Positions 40,811 through 50,155 of a stretch of 52,050 bases of DNA are shown here, one piece after another; the first letter of the stretch is position 1, and every line of letters starts with the position of its first letter. Source of the stretch: an uncultured Pelagibacteraceae bacterium. Lineage in GTDB: Bacteria > Pseudomonadota > Alphaproteobacteria > Pelagibacterales > Pelagibacteraceae. The notes below the pieces were generated by a model. It had not been told where the DNA came from and ran no database searches. It saw only the letters and a program-made list of their open reading frames with translations. The stretch spans positions 1 to 52,050 of the forward strand of contig CACFSU010000007.1 of assembly GCA_902569055.1 (NCBI GenBank), written 5' to 3'. The position numbers and the translations under genes are program-made.

Positions 40811-41039
40811 TTTTTTTCTTTTTTTGATAAATAAGTTTTTTAATTTGCTTTTCTAAATTTTCTACCCTTTTAGATAAAACATCAAATTCATCCTTGCTAG
40901 TAAGCTTCATTTTAAAGACAATTTCGTCTCTTTTTGATTTTAATATGGTAATTAACTCATTAGTTAAATCTTTTGAGGTAATTAAACCTTTCTCAAATAG
41001 TTTTGCAAATTTATCAAATATAAACTTGGAATTTTTCAT
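40788..41039 (-). CDS. ubiK: UbiK-like accessory factor (BMFP family)
   Basis: An 83-residue coiled-coil protein of the UbiK/YqiC family, which in E. coli assists aerobic ubiquinone synthesis by binding UbiJ. The C-terminal half, SKDEFDVLSKRVENLEKQI, is the family signature, followed by a strongly basic tail. Function in this lineage is inferred from homology. It is divergent from lgt with a 50-base spacer. Confidence 0.82.
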   Translation of the reverse strand: MKNSKFIFDKFAKLFEKGLITSKDLTNELITILKSKRDEIVFKMKLTSKDEFDVLSKRVENLEKQIKKLIYQKKKKTKRVRKS

Positions 41040-41089
41040 ATATTTATTTTATTACATAATATAATTATACCTTAATATTATTTTTTATA

Positions 41090-41872
41090 ATGTTCATTAA
41101 TAATTTTGACCCAATTGCTATAGAAATTTTTTCCCTAGAAATACGATGGTATTCTCTATCGTATATAATAGGAATTTTAATAGGTTTATTATTAATTAAA
41201 AATTTATTTATAAATGACAAGAGCTTAAAAGAACAATTTGATGACTATTTAATTTACTTAATTATTGGAATAATTTTAGGAGGAAGATGTGGTTATATTT
41301 TATTCTATAACCTCAACTATTATCTGGAAAACTTATTTGATATATTTAAGATATGGCAAGGTGGGATGTCTTTTCATGGGGGACTAATCGGAATTATATT
41401 TGCGAGTTATTTTTTTGCAAAAAAAAATAAAAATCATATTTTTAAATATCTGGATTTAATAGCTTTAGTCGCGCCCATTGGTATTTTTTTTGGAAGAATA
41501 GCAAATTTTATAAATTCTGAATTATATGGAAAAGAAACTTCTTTACCCTGGGCAGTTCAATTTATTCAAGTTGATAATTTATATAGACACCCAACACAGC
41601 TTTACGAAGCATTTTTGGAGGGCATATTATTATTTATAATTTTATTATATTTTTGGAAAAAAAATTTTTTAGAAAAAATAGGAAAGCTTTCAGCGCTATT
41701 TTTGATTTTCTATTCTTTTTTTAGATTTATAGTAGAGTTTTTTAAAGTTCCAGACGAACAATTAGGTTATCTAATATTTAATCTAACAATGGGTCAAATC
41801 CTTAGCTTAGTATTTTTTATATTAGGTGTAATCTTAATATTTATTGAAAATGACTCTCAAAAAAAATCATAG
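41090..41872 (+). CDS. lgt: Prolipoprotein diacylglyceryl transferase
   Basis: Inner-membrane enzyme that adds diacylglycerol from phosphatidylglycerol to the lipobox Cys of prolipoproteins. The 260 residues form about seven helices and contain GGRCGYILFYN, MSFHGGLIG with the essential His, the signature GRIANFINSELYG, and RHPTQLYEA. Presence of lgt shows that the cell makes lipoproteins, which is relevant to the missing lipobox in mlaA. The 3' end overlaps the downstream methyltransferase gene by 23 bases. Confidence 0.97.
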   Translation: MFINNFDPIAIEIFSLEIRWYSLSYIIGILIGLLLIKNLFINDKSLKEQFDDYLIYLIIGIILGGRCGYILFYNLNYYLENLFDIFKIWQGGMSFHGGLIGIIFASYFFAKKNKNHIFKYLDLIALVAPIGIFFGRIANFINSELYGKETSLPWAVQFIQVDNLYRHPTQLYEAFLEGILLFIILLYFWKKNFLEKIGKLSALFLIFYSFFRFIVEFFKVPDEQLGYLIFNLTMGQILSLVFFILGVILIFIENDSQKKS

Positions 41873-42896
41873 ATTATCTCTAGATAAATTTATTAATTAC
41901 GCTCTTTATGACAAAAATAATGGTTACTATATGAAAAAAATTCCTTTTGGAAATCTTGGTGATTTTACGACTTCACCAAACATTTCTAGATTGTTCTCTG
42001 AAATGATTGCTATATGGACTGTAAGTTATTGGAAAAACCTAGGTTCACCAAAAAAGTTTAATTTAATTGATTTAGGTGGTGGAAATGGTGAAATGATAAA
42101 AATAATGATTGAAAGTTTTAAAAAATTTCCATTTTTTTTTAATTGTTGTAAGATTTATATTCATGAGATCAGCTCAAAATTAATCAAAATACAAAAAAGT
42201 AAAATTAAAGAAAAAAATATTAAATGGATTAAAAATTTTAACAAATTAAAAAATTCACCTTGTTTGTTTATAGCAAATGAATTTTTTGATGCAATGCCAA
42301 TAAAACAATTTGTTAAAAAAAAAAATGACTGGTTTGAAAAATATGTTCTATTTACTAAAAAAAATAAAGCAAGTTTTATTAATAAAAAAATTAACATTGA
42401 GTCATTAAAAAAAAAATTAAATTTTGATTTACCAAATCAACAAAAATTTTTTGAATATTCTCCACTTGCAATAAAATACTTAGAAAATATCATAAAAATA
42501 ATTGAAAAAGATGATGGTGGCTTGTTAATTCTTGATTATGGATATGACAATGAAAATACAAAAAATACATTAAAAGCAATTCATAAAAAAAAACACTCAG
42601 ATGTTTTAAAAAATATTGGCAATTCAGATATAACTTATAATATAAATTTCAATTTATTTAGAAAAGTTACTAAAAATTTTAAGCTAATAGATATAAATTA
42701 TACTAATCAAAAGAAATTTTTAACAAAAATTGGTATAAAACAAAGAGCGGAAATTATTAGTAAAAACAAAACTTTTAAAGAAAAAGCAAATATTTACTAC
42801 CGTCTTAAAAGACTTATAGATAAAAGAGAAATGGGAAATTTGTTTAAAGTAATGTTGATAAAAAAACTTAATAATAATTTTCAAATAGGATTTTAA
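41850..42896 (+). CDS. NDUFAF7/MidA family SAM-dependent methyltransferase
   Basis: A 348-residue class I methyltransferase of the DUF185 family. Mitochondrial NDUFAF7 methylates an Arg of complex I subunit NDUFS2 during assembly, so an analogous role on NuoD is plausible. The motifs seen are YYMKKIPFGNLGDFTTSP at the N-terminus, SAM loop IDLGGGNGEM, and ANEFFDAMPIKQF; GLLILDYGYD follows later. I use the ATG at 41850; a TTG two codons earlier is also in frame. It sits between lgt and pgeF, a common alphaproteobacterial order. Confidence 0.92.
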   Translation: MTLKKNHRLSLDKFINYALYDKNNGYYMKKIPFGNLGDFTTSPNISRLFSEMIAIWTVSYWKNLGSPKKFNLIDLGGGNGEMIKIMIESFKKFPFFFNCCKIYIHEISSKLIKIQKSKIKEKNIKWIKNFNKLKNSPCLFIANEFFDAMPIKQFVKKKNDWFEKYVLFTKKNKASFINKKINIESLKKKLNFDLPNQQKFFEYSPLAIKYLENIIKIIEKDDGGLLILDYGYDNENTKNTLKAIHKKKHSDVLKNIGNSDITYNINFNLFRKVTKNFKLIDINYTNQKKFLTKIGIKQRAEIISKNKTFKEKANIYYRLKRLIDKREMGNLFKVMLIKKLNNNFQIGF

Positions 42897-42898
42897 TA

Positions 42899-43660
42899 TT
42901 GCTTAAATCAAAAAAACTTTTAAAATTAAAAGAAATAAATCATGGTTTTTTCAATAAGAATGGCGGTGTTTCTAAAGGAATATATAAAAGTTTAAATTGT
43001 GGCATAGGTTCTAAAGATAATAAAAAGAATATTAAAAAAAATCTCAGAATTATAAAAGATAAAATTTGTAAAAAGTCTAAAGAAATTTTTTTAGTAAAAC
43101 AAATTCATAGTAATAAATTTATATTTATAAGTGAAAAAACAAAAATCACTAATAGAAGTAAAAAAGTAGACGCTATTATCACTGATAAAAAAAACTTTCC
43201 AATTGCAATTCTAACAGCTGATTGCGTTCCAATCTTAATTTATGATAATAAAAGAAAAATGATTGCTGCTATCCATTCTGGATGGAAAGGAGCCTATAAT
43301 GGTATTGTTAAAAAAGTTTTAAAATTCATGTTTAAGAAAGGTTGTGTATCTAAAAATATAACTGTTGCTATAGGCCCAAGTATATCTAGGAATAGTTATG
43401 AAGTTCAGAAAGACTTTAAAAATAAATTTATAAAAAAAGATAGAAGAAGTCTTATTTATTTCAAAAATAGTAATAAAAAAATCTATTTCGATTTACCTAA
43501 TTATGTGAAAACCCAAGTTAAACTGCTCAAAATTAAGAATATAGATTTTTTAAATAAAGATACTTTTATAAAAAAAAATAATTTTTTTAGTGCAAGACAA
43601 TCAATAAAGTTTAAACATAATGATTATGGTAGAAATATTTCAATAATTGTGATTAATTAA
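42899..43660 (+). CDS. pgeF: Peptidoglycan editing factor / multicopper laccase-domain protein
   Basis: A 253-residue YfiH/DUF152 protein. E. coli PgeF removes wrongly built UDP-MurNAc-L-Ser; relatives (FAMIN/LACC1-like) act as purine nucleoside phosphorylase/deaminases. Metal-site residues are visible in KQIHSN, LTADCVPI and IHSGWKGAYNGI, with the N-terminal GGVSKGIYKSLN typical. The start appears to be TTG at 42899, two bases after the previous stop, since no in-frame ATG occurs before the conserved HGFFNKNGG block. Confidence 0.92.
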   Translation: MLKSKKLLKLKEINHGFFNKNGGVSKGIYKSLNCGIGSKDNKKNIKKNLRIIKDKICKKSKEIFLVKQIHSNKFIFISEKTKITNRSKKVDAIITDKKNFPIAILTADCVPILIYDNKRKMIAAIHSGWKGAYNGIVKKVLKFMFKKGCVSKNITVAIGPSISRNSYEVQKDFKNKFIKKDRRSLIYFKNSNKKIYFDLPNYVKTQVKLLKIKNIDFLNKDTFIKKNNFFSARQSIKFKHNDYGRNISIIVIN

Positions 43661-43666
43661 ATTTTT

Positions 43667-44599
43667 ATGAAATTATTAACTTGTAATAGTAATAAAGTTC
43701 TCAGTAAAAATATTGCCAAATATTTAAATTCTAAATTAGTAAACTCAAGTATAAGAAAATTTTCTGACGGTGAAATCTATGTCGAAATAAATGAAAATAT
43801 TAGAGGCAATAGTATTTTTATTATTCAATCAATTTCTTCTCCTGCAAATGATAATTTAATGGAATTACTTTTGTGCATAGATGCCCTTAAAAGATCTTCT
43901 GCAAAAAATATAACAACTGTTATTCCATACTTCGGGTATGCTAGACAAGATAGAAAGGTTGTACCGAGAACATCTATATCAGCTAAATTGGTTTCAAATT
44001 TAATTACAAAAGCTGGCGCCGATAGAGTAGTAACTGTCGATTTACATGCAGGTCAAATTCAAGGTTTTTTTGATATTCCTGTAGATAATCTTTTTGCAAC
44101 ACCAATATTTGCTAGACATGTCAAAAAAAAAATTAAAAATAAAAAAATTATTTGTGTTGCACCAGATGTTGGTGGAACAGAAAGAGCAAGAGCTCTTGGA
44201 AAGCTTCTCAATGTTGGTCTCGCTATAGTTGATAAAAGAAGGCCTAAACCGGGTAAATCCCAAGTAATGAACGTTATTGGAGATGTTAAAAATAAAACCT
44301 GTATCATTGTTGATGATATAATTGATTCTGGCGGCACTATCATTAATGCAGCTGAAGCCTTAAAAAAAAGAGGTGCAAAAGAAGTCTATGTTTATATTAC
44401 TCATGGAGTCTTAAGTGGCGACGCAGTTAAAAAAATAAAAAAATCTGTAATTAAAAATTTAGTAATTACAGACACAATTGATAATGGTGAAAAAACAAAA
44501 AATGTTAAAAATATCGAAGTTTTACCAATTTCTGGGCTTATGGGTGAAGCTATAAAAAGAATATCTAATTCAACCTCAGTGTCAGATTTATTTAAATAA
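43667..44599 (+). CDS. prs: Ribose-phosphate pyrophosphokinase
   Basis: Makes PRPP from ribose 5-phosphate and ATP for nucleotide, His, Trp and NAD synthesis. The 310 residues include [25 protein letters not shown], the flexible loop, [11 protein letters not shown] and the PRPP-binding [11 protein letters not shown]. Length matches class I enzymes. It is separated from rplY by a 43-base spacer containing a hairpin. Confidence 0.97.
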   Translation: MKLLTCNSNKVLSKNIAKYLNSKLVNSSIRKFSDGEIYVEINENIRGNSIFIIQSISSPANDNLMELLLCIDALKRSSAKNITTVIPYFGYARQDRKVVPRTSISAKLVSNLITKAGADRVVTVDLHAGQIQGFFDIPVDNLFATPIFARHVKKKIKNKKIICVAPDVGGTERARALGKLLNVGLAIVDKRRPKPGKSQVMNVIGDVKNKTCIIVDDIIDSGGTIINAAEALKKRGAKEVYVYITHGVLSGDAVKKIKKSVIKNLVITDTIDNGEKTKNVKNIEVLPISGLMGEAIKRISNSTSVSDLFK

Positions 44600-44617
44600 A
44601 TACCTTGATTATTTACA

Positions 44618-44642
44618 AACATGGGTTAAAAAACCCTGTTTT
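44618..44642 (+). terminator. Hairpin with T tail between prs and rplY
   Basis: GGGTT (44623-44627) pairs with AACCC (44632-44636) over a 4-A loop; the stem extends by three more pairs past a bulged T. TGTTTT follows and the rplY ATG comes at once. It has the form of an intrinsic terminator for prs or of an attenuator for rplY. There is no separate Shine-Dalgarno for rplY between hairpin and ATG. Confidence 0.55.
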
Positions 44643-45386
44643 ATGAATTCATTAGAAGCAAATATCAGAAATAATAAAACTAAAGGTGAATTAAATGCTA
44701 TTAGAAGTAATGGTGAGATTCCAGCTATAATTTATGGTGGAAAAGAGCAAAATGAAAAAATTTCTATATCAAAAAAAGTTTTAAAATCATCTATAGAAAA
44801 AGAAAATTTTTTATCAAGTATTATTATTTTAAATATTAAAGGTAAAAACCAAAATGTTTTACCAAGAGAAGTGATTTACGATATATTGTCTGATGAACCA
44901 ATTCACATAGATTTTTTAAGAGTAGTTCCTGGAGTAAAAATTAGAATAGAAGTTCCTGTAGAATTTATAAATCATGACAAATCACCAGGATTAAAGCGTG
45001 GAGGAGTATTGAATATTGTTAGAAGAAAAGTTGAACTCAAATGTCCAAGCGAAAAAATTCCAGAGAAAATAACTCTTGATCTAGATGGAATAGATATAGG
45101 TGAAAGTTTTAAAATTTCATCAGTTAAATTAGATAGTGATGTTGTTCCAACAATCCAAGGTAGAGACTTTGTAATTGCTACTTTGGCAGCTCCAACTGTA
45201 ATGAAAGAACCAGAAAAACCAGCTGAAGCAGAGTCGGTAGAGGGTGAGGAAGGAGCTGAGGGTGCTGAAACAGTAGCGGCAGATGGAGAAAAACCAGTAG
45301 CTGAAGGTGAAAAAAAAGAAAGTGATGATAAAAAACCAGCTGATAAAAAATCAGCTGATAAAAAACCAGCTGAAGAAAAAAAATAA
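44643..45386 (+). CDS. rplY: 50S ribosomal protein L25 (CTC/TL5 form)
   Basis: 5S rRNA-binding ribosomal protein. The 247 residues contain the N-terminal L25 domain (about 1-90; GEIPAIIYGG), the C-terminal TL5 domain (about 91-180; RIEVPVEFINHDKSPG), and then a low-complexity tail of about 55 residues rich in Glu, Ala, Lys and Pro, ending in near-identical KPADK-type repeats. Such tails are common in alphaproteobacterial L25. A hairpin ends directly before its ATG, so expression may be tuned there. Confidence 0.95.
   Translation: MNSLEANIRNNKTKGELNAIRSNGEIPAIIYGGKEQNEKISISKKVLKSSIEKENFLSSIIILNIKGKNQNVLPREVIYDILSDEPIHIDFLRVVPGVKIRIEVPVEFINHDKSPGLKRGGVLNIVRRKVELKCPSEKIPEKITLDLDGIDIGESFKISSVKLDSDVVPTIQGRDFVIATLAAPTVMKEPEKPAEAESVEGEEGAEGAETVAADGEKPVAEGEKKESDDKKPADKKSADKKPAEEKK
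45333..45377 (+). repeat. Three tandem 15-base units in the rplY tail
   Basis: Three consecutive 15-base units (45333-45347, 45348-45362, 45363-45377) encode KPADK, KSADK and KPAEE. They differ by only a few bases. Unit number could vary between strains by slippage without changing frame. Confidence 0.85.
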
Positions 45387-45423
45387 TCAATTAAGTGGAA
45401 ATATAAATCCCAATAAAAATCAT

Positions 45424-45987
45424 ATGCTTTTATTTGTAGGTCTTGGCAATCCAACGCCCAATAGTGAAAATAATCGTCATAATGTAGGTTTTAAAATTAT
45501 AGATGCAATTAACAAAAAATATAGTTTATCAAAACAAAAACCAAAATTTAAAGGTCTCCTAACTACTGGTAATATTGAAGGTGAAAAAATTTATGCAATT
45601 AAACCTTTAACCTTTATGAATAATTCAGGAATATGTATCAGAGAATTATTAGAATATTTTAAATTTGATGCCGAAGATGTAATAGTTTTTCATGACGATT
45701 TGGATGTTGAATTAGGAAAAATAAAAGCTAAATTTGGTGGATCAAACGCTGGTCACAATGGAATTGCTTCTATAGATAAATTTATTGGGAAAGATTATTC
45801 AAGAGTGAGAGTGGGTGTAGGAAAACCAAAAACAAAAATAGAAATTAGTGATTATGTTTTACAAAACTTTGATGAAGAAGAAATTAATAGTATTGAAAAA
45901 ATTTCAGAAAATATTACTAACTCTATTTCATTCTTAATAAAGAAAAAATTAGATTTATTTTCTAGCACCGTTAACAATAAAAAATGA
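45424..45987 (+). CDS. pth: Peptidyl-tRNA hydrolase
   Basis: Recycles peptidyl-tRNA dropped from ribosomes. From the ATG at 45424 it has 187 residues, with FVGLGNP, the catalytic His in NNRHNVGF, TFMNNSG, and HDDLDVELGKIK followed by GGSNAGHNG. The frame continues 39 codons upstream into rplY, but that Lys/Asn-rich stretch is the rplY repeat in another frame. rplY-pth-ychF is a widespread order. The stop overlaps ychF by 4 bases. Confidence 0.97.
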   Translation: MLLFVGLGNPTPNSENNRHNVGFKIIDAINKKYSLSKQKPKFKGLLTTGNIEGEKIYAIKPLTFMNNSGICIRELLEYFKFDAEDVIVFHDDLDVELGKIKAKFGGSNAGHNGIASIDKFIGKDYSRVRVGVGKPKTKIEISDYVLQNFDEEEINSIEKISENITNSISFLIKKKLDLFSSTVNNKK

Positions 45988-47057
45988 GTTTTAAATGTGG
46001 AATTGTTGGTTTACCAAATGTTGGTAAGTCTACATTATTTAATGCGTTAACAAATTCTACTAAAGCTCAAGCAGCAAATTTTCCTTTCTGTACAATAGAC
46101 CCAAATATTGGGATTGTTTCAGTTCCAGATATTAGATTAAATAATTTGGCCAAGATATCAAAATCAAAAAAAATAATTAATACTACAATATCATTTGTGG
46201 ATATAGCTGGTCTAGTAAAAGGAGCTTCTAAAGGTGAAGGTTTAGGTAACAAATTTTTATCTCATATAAGAGAAGTTGATGCAATTATTCATATGATTAG
46301 GTGTTTTGACTCTGATGATATTCAAAATGTAAATACAACAGTCGATCCCATCCGAGATCTTGAAATAATTGAAACAGAAATGATGTTAGCAGATCTAGAA
46401 TCTATTCAAAAAAGATTAGAAAAAAATAATAAGAAAAATATAGATGAGGAACAATTGAAAATATTAGAAATTGCCCTTGATTGTATTAACAGTAATATAG
46501 ATTTGAAAATCTTAAAAGATAAATTTAACAAAAAACAATTAAACCAAAGTGGATTATTAAACGTAAAACCTAAAATTTTTGTATGTAATGTAGATGAACA
46601 AAGTATCCAAAATGGAAATAAGTACACTAAAAACTTTATCTCTAAATTTGGCGAGGAAAATACGTTAATAGTTTCAGCTGATATAGAAAATCAAATTAAT
46701 GAATTAGAAAATAAGGAGAGAAGAAACTATATGGAAATGATTGGTTTAAAAGAGACTGGTTTAAATCTTTTAATCCAAAAGGGATATAAAATTCTTGAGT
46801 TAGATACTTATTTCACATCTGGCCCCGAAGAAACTAGAGCTTGGACAATTGAAAAAAATTGTACTGCTCCAAAGGCAGCTGGAGAAATTCATACTGATTT
46901 TGAAAAAGGATTTATTAGAGCTGAAACAGTTTCTTATGAAGATTTTATTACAAATAATGGATGGGCAAATTCTAAATCAAATGGTAAAATAAGATTAGAG
47001 GGTAAAGATTATATAGTAAAAGATGGTGATATTTTAAACTTCCGTTTCAACACGTGA
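45984..47057 (+). CDS. ychF: Ribosome-binding ATPase YchF (OLA1 family)
   Basis: Obg-related P-loop protein that prefers ATP and binds ribosomes. The 357 residues show the P-loop GLPNVGKST at 9-17, G3 DIAGLVKGAS, the altered specificity motif NVDE in place of NKxD, a coiled-coil insert, and a C-terminal TGS domain (AWTIEKNCTAPKAAG). Its 3' end overlaps the convergent petC by 24 bases, so both C-termini are encoded on opposite strands of the same DNA. Confidence 0.97.
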   Translation: MSFKCGIVGLPNVGKSTLFNALTNSTKAQAANFPFCTIDPNIGIVSVPDIRLNNLAKISKSKKIINTTISFVDIAGLVKGASKGEGLGNKFLSHIREVDAIIHMIRCFDSDDIQNVNTTVDPIRDLEIIETEMMLADLESIQKRLEKNNKKNIDEEQLKILEIALDCINSNIDLKILKDKFNKKQLNQSGLLNVKPKIFVCNVDEQSIQNGNKYTKNFISKFGEENTLIVSADIENQINELENKERRNYMEMIGLKETGLNLLIQKGYKILELDTYFTSGPEETRAWTIEKNCTAPKAAGEIHTDFEKGFIRAETVSYEDFITNNGWANSKSNGKIRLEGKDYIVKDGDILNFRFNT

Positions 47058-47813
47058 CCATATTTTTTTCATACTAAAATAAACCAATGCAGTTAATATA
47101 ATCAAGTAAACTATTGCTTTAAAACCTAATCGATGTCTAGCTTCTAAATGAGGTTCGGCAGCCCACATCAAAAACGTTGTTACATCTTTTGACATTTGTT
47201 CAATAGAGGCCTCGGTACCATCTCCATATTCAATTAAGCCCTCTGAAAGTGGAGCTGCCATTTTTATTTGGTTACCATACATATACTTATTATAATAAAC
47301 GCCATCGTCTAAAGTCATTCCACTAGGAGGATCTTCATAACCTAGCAGTAAAGAATAAATATAATTCGCACCACCACCTCTAGCTTTTACAAGTACTGAC
47401 ATATCAGGAGGATATGCGCCTCCATTAGCAGCTTGAGCAGCTTTATCGTTTTCATATGGCATTAAAAATTTATCTGACAATTTTCCTGGTCTAGTAAACA
47501 TTTCACCATCAGCATTTGGTCCATCAGTAATTTCAAAAGAAGCAGCTATAGCTTTTGCTTGTTCTACAGAAAATTCAGGGCCACCTTTTTCGCTTAAATT
47601 TCTATAACTTAAATATTTCATTGAATGGCAAGCGGCACACACCTCTGAATAAACTTGATATCCTCTCTGTAAAGATCCACGATCAAATTTTCCGAATAAA
47701 CCATTAAAACTCCAATTAATTTTAATAAGGTCGGTTTTTTCTGCTGCACTTACGTTATAATTTCCTAATGATAATAAAAAAATTAAATAAGTTACTGATA
47801 TAATTTTTTTCAC
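47034..47813 (-). CDS. petC: Cytochrome c1 of the bc1 complex
   Basis: Heme c subunit of complex III, passing electrons from the Rieske protein to cytochrome c. The 259 residues have a signal peptide (about 1-24), heme motif CAACH at 59-63, the Met-ligand region (MAAPLSEGL), and a C-terminal membrane anchor (about 231-250). It is the last gene of the petABC operon, 4 bases after petB, and overlaps the end of ychF. Confidence 0.97.
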   Translation of the reverse strand: MKKIISVTYLIFLLSLGNYNVSAAEKTDLIKINWSFNGLFGKFDRGSLQRGYQVYSEVCAACHSMKYLSYRNLSEKGGPEFSVEQAKAIAASFEITDGPNADGEMFTRPGKLSDKFLMPYENDKAAQAANGGAYPPDMSVLVKARGGGANYIYSLLLGYEDPPSGMTLDDGVYYNKYMYGNQIKMAAPLSEGLIEYGDGTEASIEQMSKDVTTFLMWAAEPHLEARHRLGFKAIVYLIILTALVYFSMKKIWSRVETEV

Positions 47814-47817
47814 AATT

Positions 47818-49077
47818 TTAATTTAAACTTTCTTTGTTTTTAATAATTCCTAGATTTGGAGATCCACCAAGAACTGGTTCTGTAATACTTAGTGGTACAG
47901 GTATAGTTTTCTCTTTATATCCTAAAATTGGTAAAACTATTAAAAAATGTATAAAATAATATGCAGTAGCCACTCTAGCTACTAACAAATAAATTCCTTC
48001 TGCGGGCATAGCTCCTACATAACCTAAAATTAAAACATCAATAACTAAGATCCAATAAAATTGTTTGTACAAAGGTCTAAAAACTGCAGATCTAATTTTT
48101 GAAGTGTCTAGCCAAGGCAAAATTACTAAAACAAAAATTGCTGCAAACATTGCTATAACACCAAATAATTTATCAGGAACAGATCTCAAAATTGCATAAA
48201 AAGGTAATAAATACCACTCTGGAACAATATGAGCTGGTGTTACCATCGGGTTTGCCTCAATATAGTTATCTGCATGTCCTAAAATATTAGGTGAATAAAA
48301 AACAAAAAAAGCAAAAACAATCATAAACATTAACAAAGCAAAACCATCTTTAATAACTATATATGGATGAAATGGAACTGTATCCTTTGAAGGTTTTTTT
48401 ATGTCAATTCCAATAGGATTATTATTTCCAGGTACATGTAATGCCCAAATATGAAGAACTACTAGTCCAAGAATTAAAAAGGGTAATAAGTAATGTAAGG
48501 CATAAAATCTTGTAAGGGTAGGGTTATCTACTGCAAAACCTCCCCATAACCAAGCGACTATACCTTCTCCTACAAAAGGAATTGCACTAAACAAATTTGT
48601 AATTACAGTCGCTCCCCAAAAGCTCATTTGTCCCCATGGAAGCACATAACCCATAAAAGCAGTTGCCATCATTAAGAAATATATAATCATTCCAATAATC
48701 CAAATTACTTCTCTTGGAGACTTATAAGAACCGTAATACAATGATCTAAAAATGTGAATGTAAACTGCAAGGAAAAACATTGAAGCACCATTTGCATGTA
48801 CATATCTTATTAACCACCCATAGTTGACATCTCTCATTATGTGTTCAACACTTGAAAAGGCTAAATCTGAATCAGCGATATAATGCATTGCTAATGTTAA
48901 TCCAGTAACTATTTGAGTAATTAAACAAAAAGTTAATATGCCCCCAAAAGTCCACCAATAATTTAAATTTTTTGGCGTTGGATATTCTTTAAGATGATTA
49001 GAAAGAGTTAATAGAGGTAATCGGTCGTTAAACCATTTTCCTAACTTAGAACTGGGTTGATAGTCATGATCACTCAT
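47818..49077 (-). CDS. petB: Cytochrome b of the bc1 complex
   Basis: Central di-heme membrane subunit of complex III. The 419 residues form about eight helices; heme-ligand His pairs are visible in [10 protein letters not shown] and VYIHIFRSL and, later, in [10 protein letters not shown] and VVLHIWALH. The Qo-site motif [13 protein letters not shown] is intact. Full length, not split. It lies between petA and petC, 16 bases after petA. Confidence 0.98.
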   Translation of the reverse strand: MSDHDYQPSSKLGKWFNDRLPLLTLSNHLKEYPTPKNLNYWWTFGGILTFCLITQIVTGLTLAMHYIADSDLAFSSVEHIMRDVNYGWLIRYVHANGASMFFLAVYIHIFRSLYYGSYKSPREVIWIIGMIIYFLMMATAFMGYVLPWGQMSFWGATVITNLFSAIPFVGEGIVAWLWGGFAVDNPTLTRFYALHYLLPFLILGLVVLHIWALHVPGNNNPIGIDIKKPSKDTVPFHPYIVIKDGFALLMFMIVFAFFVFYSPNILGHADNYIEANPMVTPAHIVPEWYLLPFYAILRSVPDKLFGVIAMFAAIFVLVILPWLDTSKIRSAVFRPLYKQFYWILVIDVLILGYVGAMPAEGIYLLVARVATAYYFIHFLIVLPILGYKEKTIPVPLSITEPVLGGSPNLGIIKNKESLN

Positions 49078-49093
49078 AAATTATTCTTTTTCT

Positions 49094-49603
49094 TTATCCG
49101 ATTATAATTGTGTTAGCATTTACAAACTCGTATTTAGGAACTTCCATATTTGTTGGAGCAGGTCCTTTTCTTATTCTGCCTGATGTATCGTAATGAGAAC
49201 CATGACATGGACAAAACCAACCATTATAGTCACCTTTATCATTTAAAGGCACACATCCTAAATGAGTACAAATACCAAGCATCACTAACCACTCTGGGTC
49301 CTTTGCTCTATCCTCGTCTTTTTCAGGATGTTTCAATTCTTCCATTTTAACTGCCTTTGCTTCAGCTATTTCATCTTGAGTTCTTCTTCTAATAAAAACT
49401 GGCTTACCTCTCCAAAGTACAGTTATTGTGTTTCCAGGTTCAACTGAGCTAACATCAACTTCTGTACTTGCCAAAGCCTTGACTGAAGCATCAGGATTCA
49501 TCTGGTCAATCAATGGCCAAGCCACAGCACCAACTCCAACCACTCCTATTGCATATGTAGCTGTAAATAAAAATTCTCTTCTTTTTGGGTTTTTATCTGA
49601 CAT
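49094..49603 (-). CDS. petA: Rieske iron-sulfur subunit of the bc1 complex
   Basis: 2Fe-2S subunit that oxidises ubiquinol at the Qo site. The 169 residues begin with a twin-arginine-like KRREFLF motif and a membrane helix (about 12-31). The cluster ligands are in CTHLGC (112-117) and CPCHGSH (131-137), including the disulfide Cys pair. Typical length. First gene of petABC; divergent from trmL with a 63-base AT-rich spacer in which I see no convincing promoter pair. Confidence 0.98.
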   Translation of the reverse strand: MSDKNPKRREFLFTATYAIGVVGVGAVAWPLIDQMNPDASVKALASTEVDVSSVEPGNTITVLWRGKPVFIRRRTQDEIAEAKAVKMEELKHPEKDEDRAKDPEWLVMLGICTHLGCVPLNDKGDYNGWFCPCHGSHYDTSGRIRKGPAPTNMEVPKYEFVNANTIIIG

Positions 49604-49666
49604 GTATAAAATTTAAGTTTTGTTTATTTAATATACATTTTCATATAATAAAATAGTATTTTTTCC

Positions 49667-50155
49667 ATGGATAGAATGACACACAAATACACTTTAGAAG
49701 ACATCAAAATTGCTTTGTTTGAACCAGATATACCTCAAAATACTGCTGCAATTATAAGAACTTGTGCTTGTCTTGGGGCAAAACTAGAAATAATTGAACC
49801 TTGTGGTTTTTTATTATCAGATAAGAGATTTAAAAGAGTTGTCATGGATTACTTCCATAAAGAAGATGTAAAATCTTATCAAAGTATAAATGATTTTTTT
49901 AAAGCCAAAGCTAAAGATAGTCAAAGAATTATATTGATGACTACAAAGGCTTCGGTAAGCTATTATTCTTTCAAATTTAAAAAAGGAGACACAATTTTAT
50001 TTGGGCGCGAAAGCGCAGGCGTACCAGAAAAAATACATAAACTTGTAAAAAATAGATTAAAAATACCTATGGAAAAAAATAAGAGATCACTAAATATTGC
50101 ATCCTCAGTAGCAATAATATTAGCTGAAAGTTTAAAACAGGTTAGATGGATTTAG
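49667..50155 (+). CDS. trmL: tRNA (cytidine/uridine(34)-2'-O)-methyltransferase TrmL
   Basis: SPOUT-class enzyme that 2'-O-methylates the wobble base of tRNA-Leu isoacceptors. In the 162 residues the family motifs are EPDIPQNTAAIIRTC at the N-terminus, LFGRESAGVP, and the knot-forming RSLNIASSVAIILAE at the end. The first Met at 49667 or the Met three codons later may be used. It overlaps hemF by 10 bases. Confidence 0.95.
   Translation: MDRMTHKYTLEDIKIALFEPDIPQNTAAIIRTCACLGAKLEIIEPCGFLLSDKRFKRVVMDYFHKEDVKSYQSINDFFKAKAKDSQRIILMTTKASVSYYSFKFKKGDTILFGRESAGVPEKIHKLVKNRLKIPMEKNKRSLNIASSVAIILAESLKQVRWI

Noticed and set aside
41040-41089. Palindromic TATAATTATA between ubiK and lgt as an operator
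   Set aside because: In such AT-rich spacer DNA this pattern is expected by chance; at most it provides -10 sequences for both genes.
45333-45377. Short direct repeats considered as a CRISPR or mobile element trace
   Set aside because: Units are contiguous 15-mers in frame in a Lys/Ala-rich protein tail with no spacers.
45307-45423. 39-codon extension of pth with IKNQL repeats
   Set aside because: It is the rplY tandem repeat read in another frame; the conserved Pth start is at 45424.
44972-45454. 160-codon antisense frame over rplY with a repetitive Ser/Ala composition
   Set aside because: Mirror of the low-complexity rplY tail; no start signal or homology seen.
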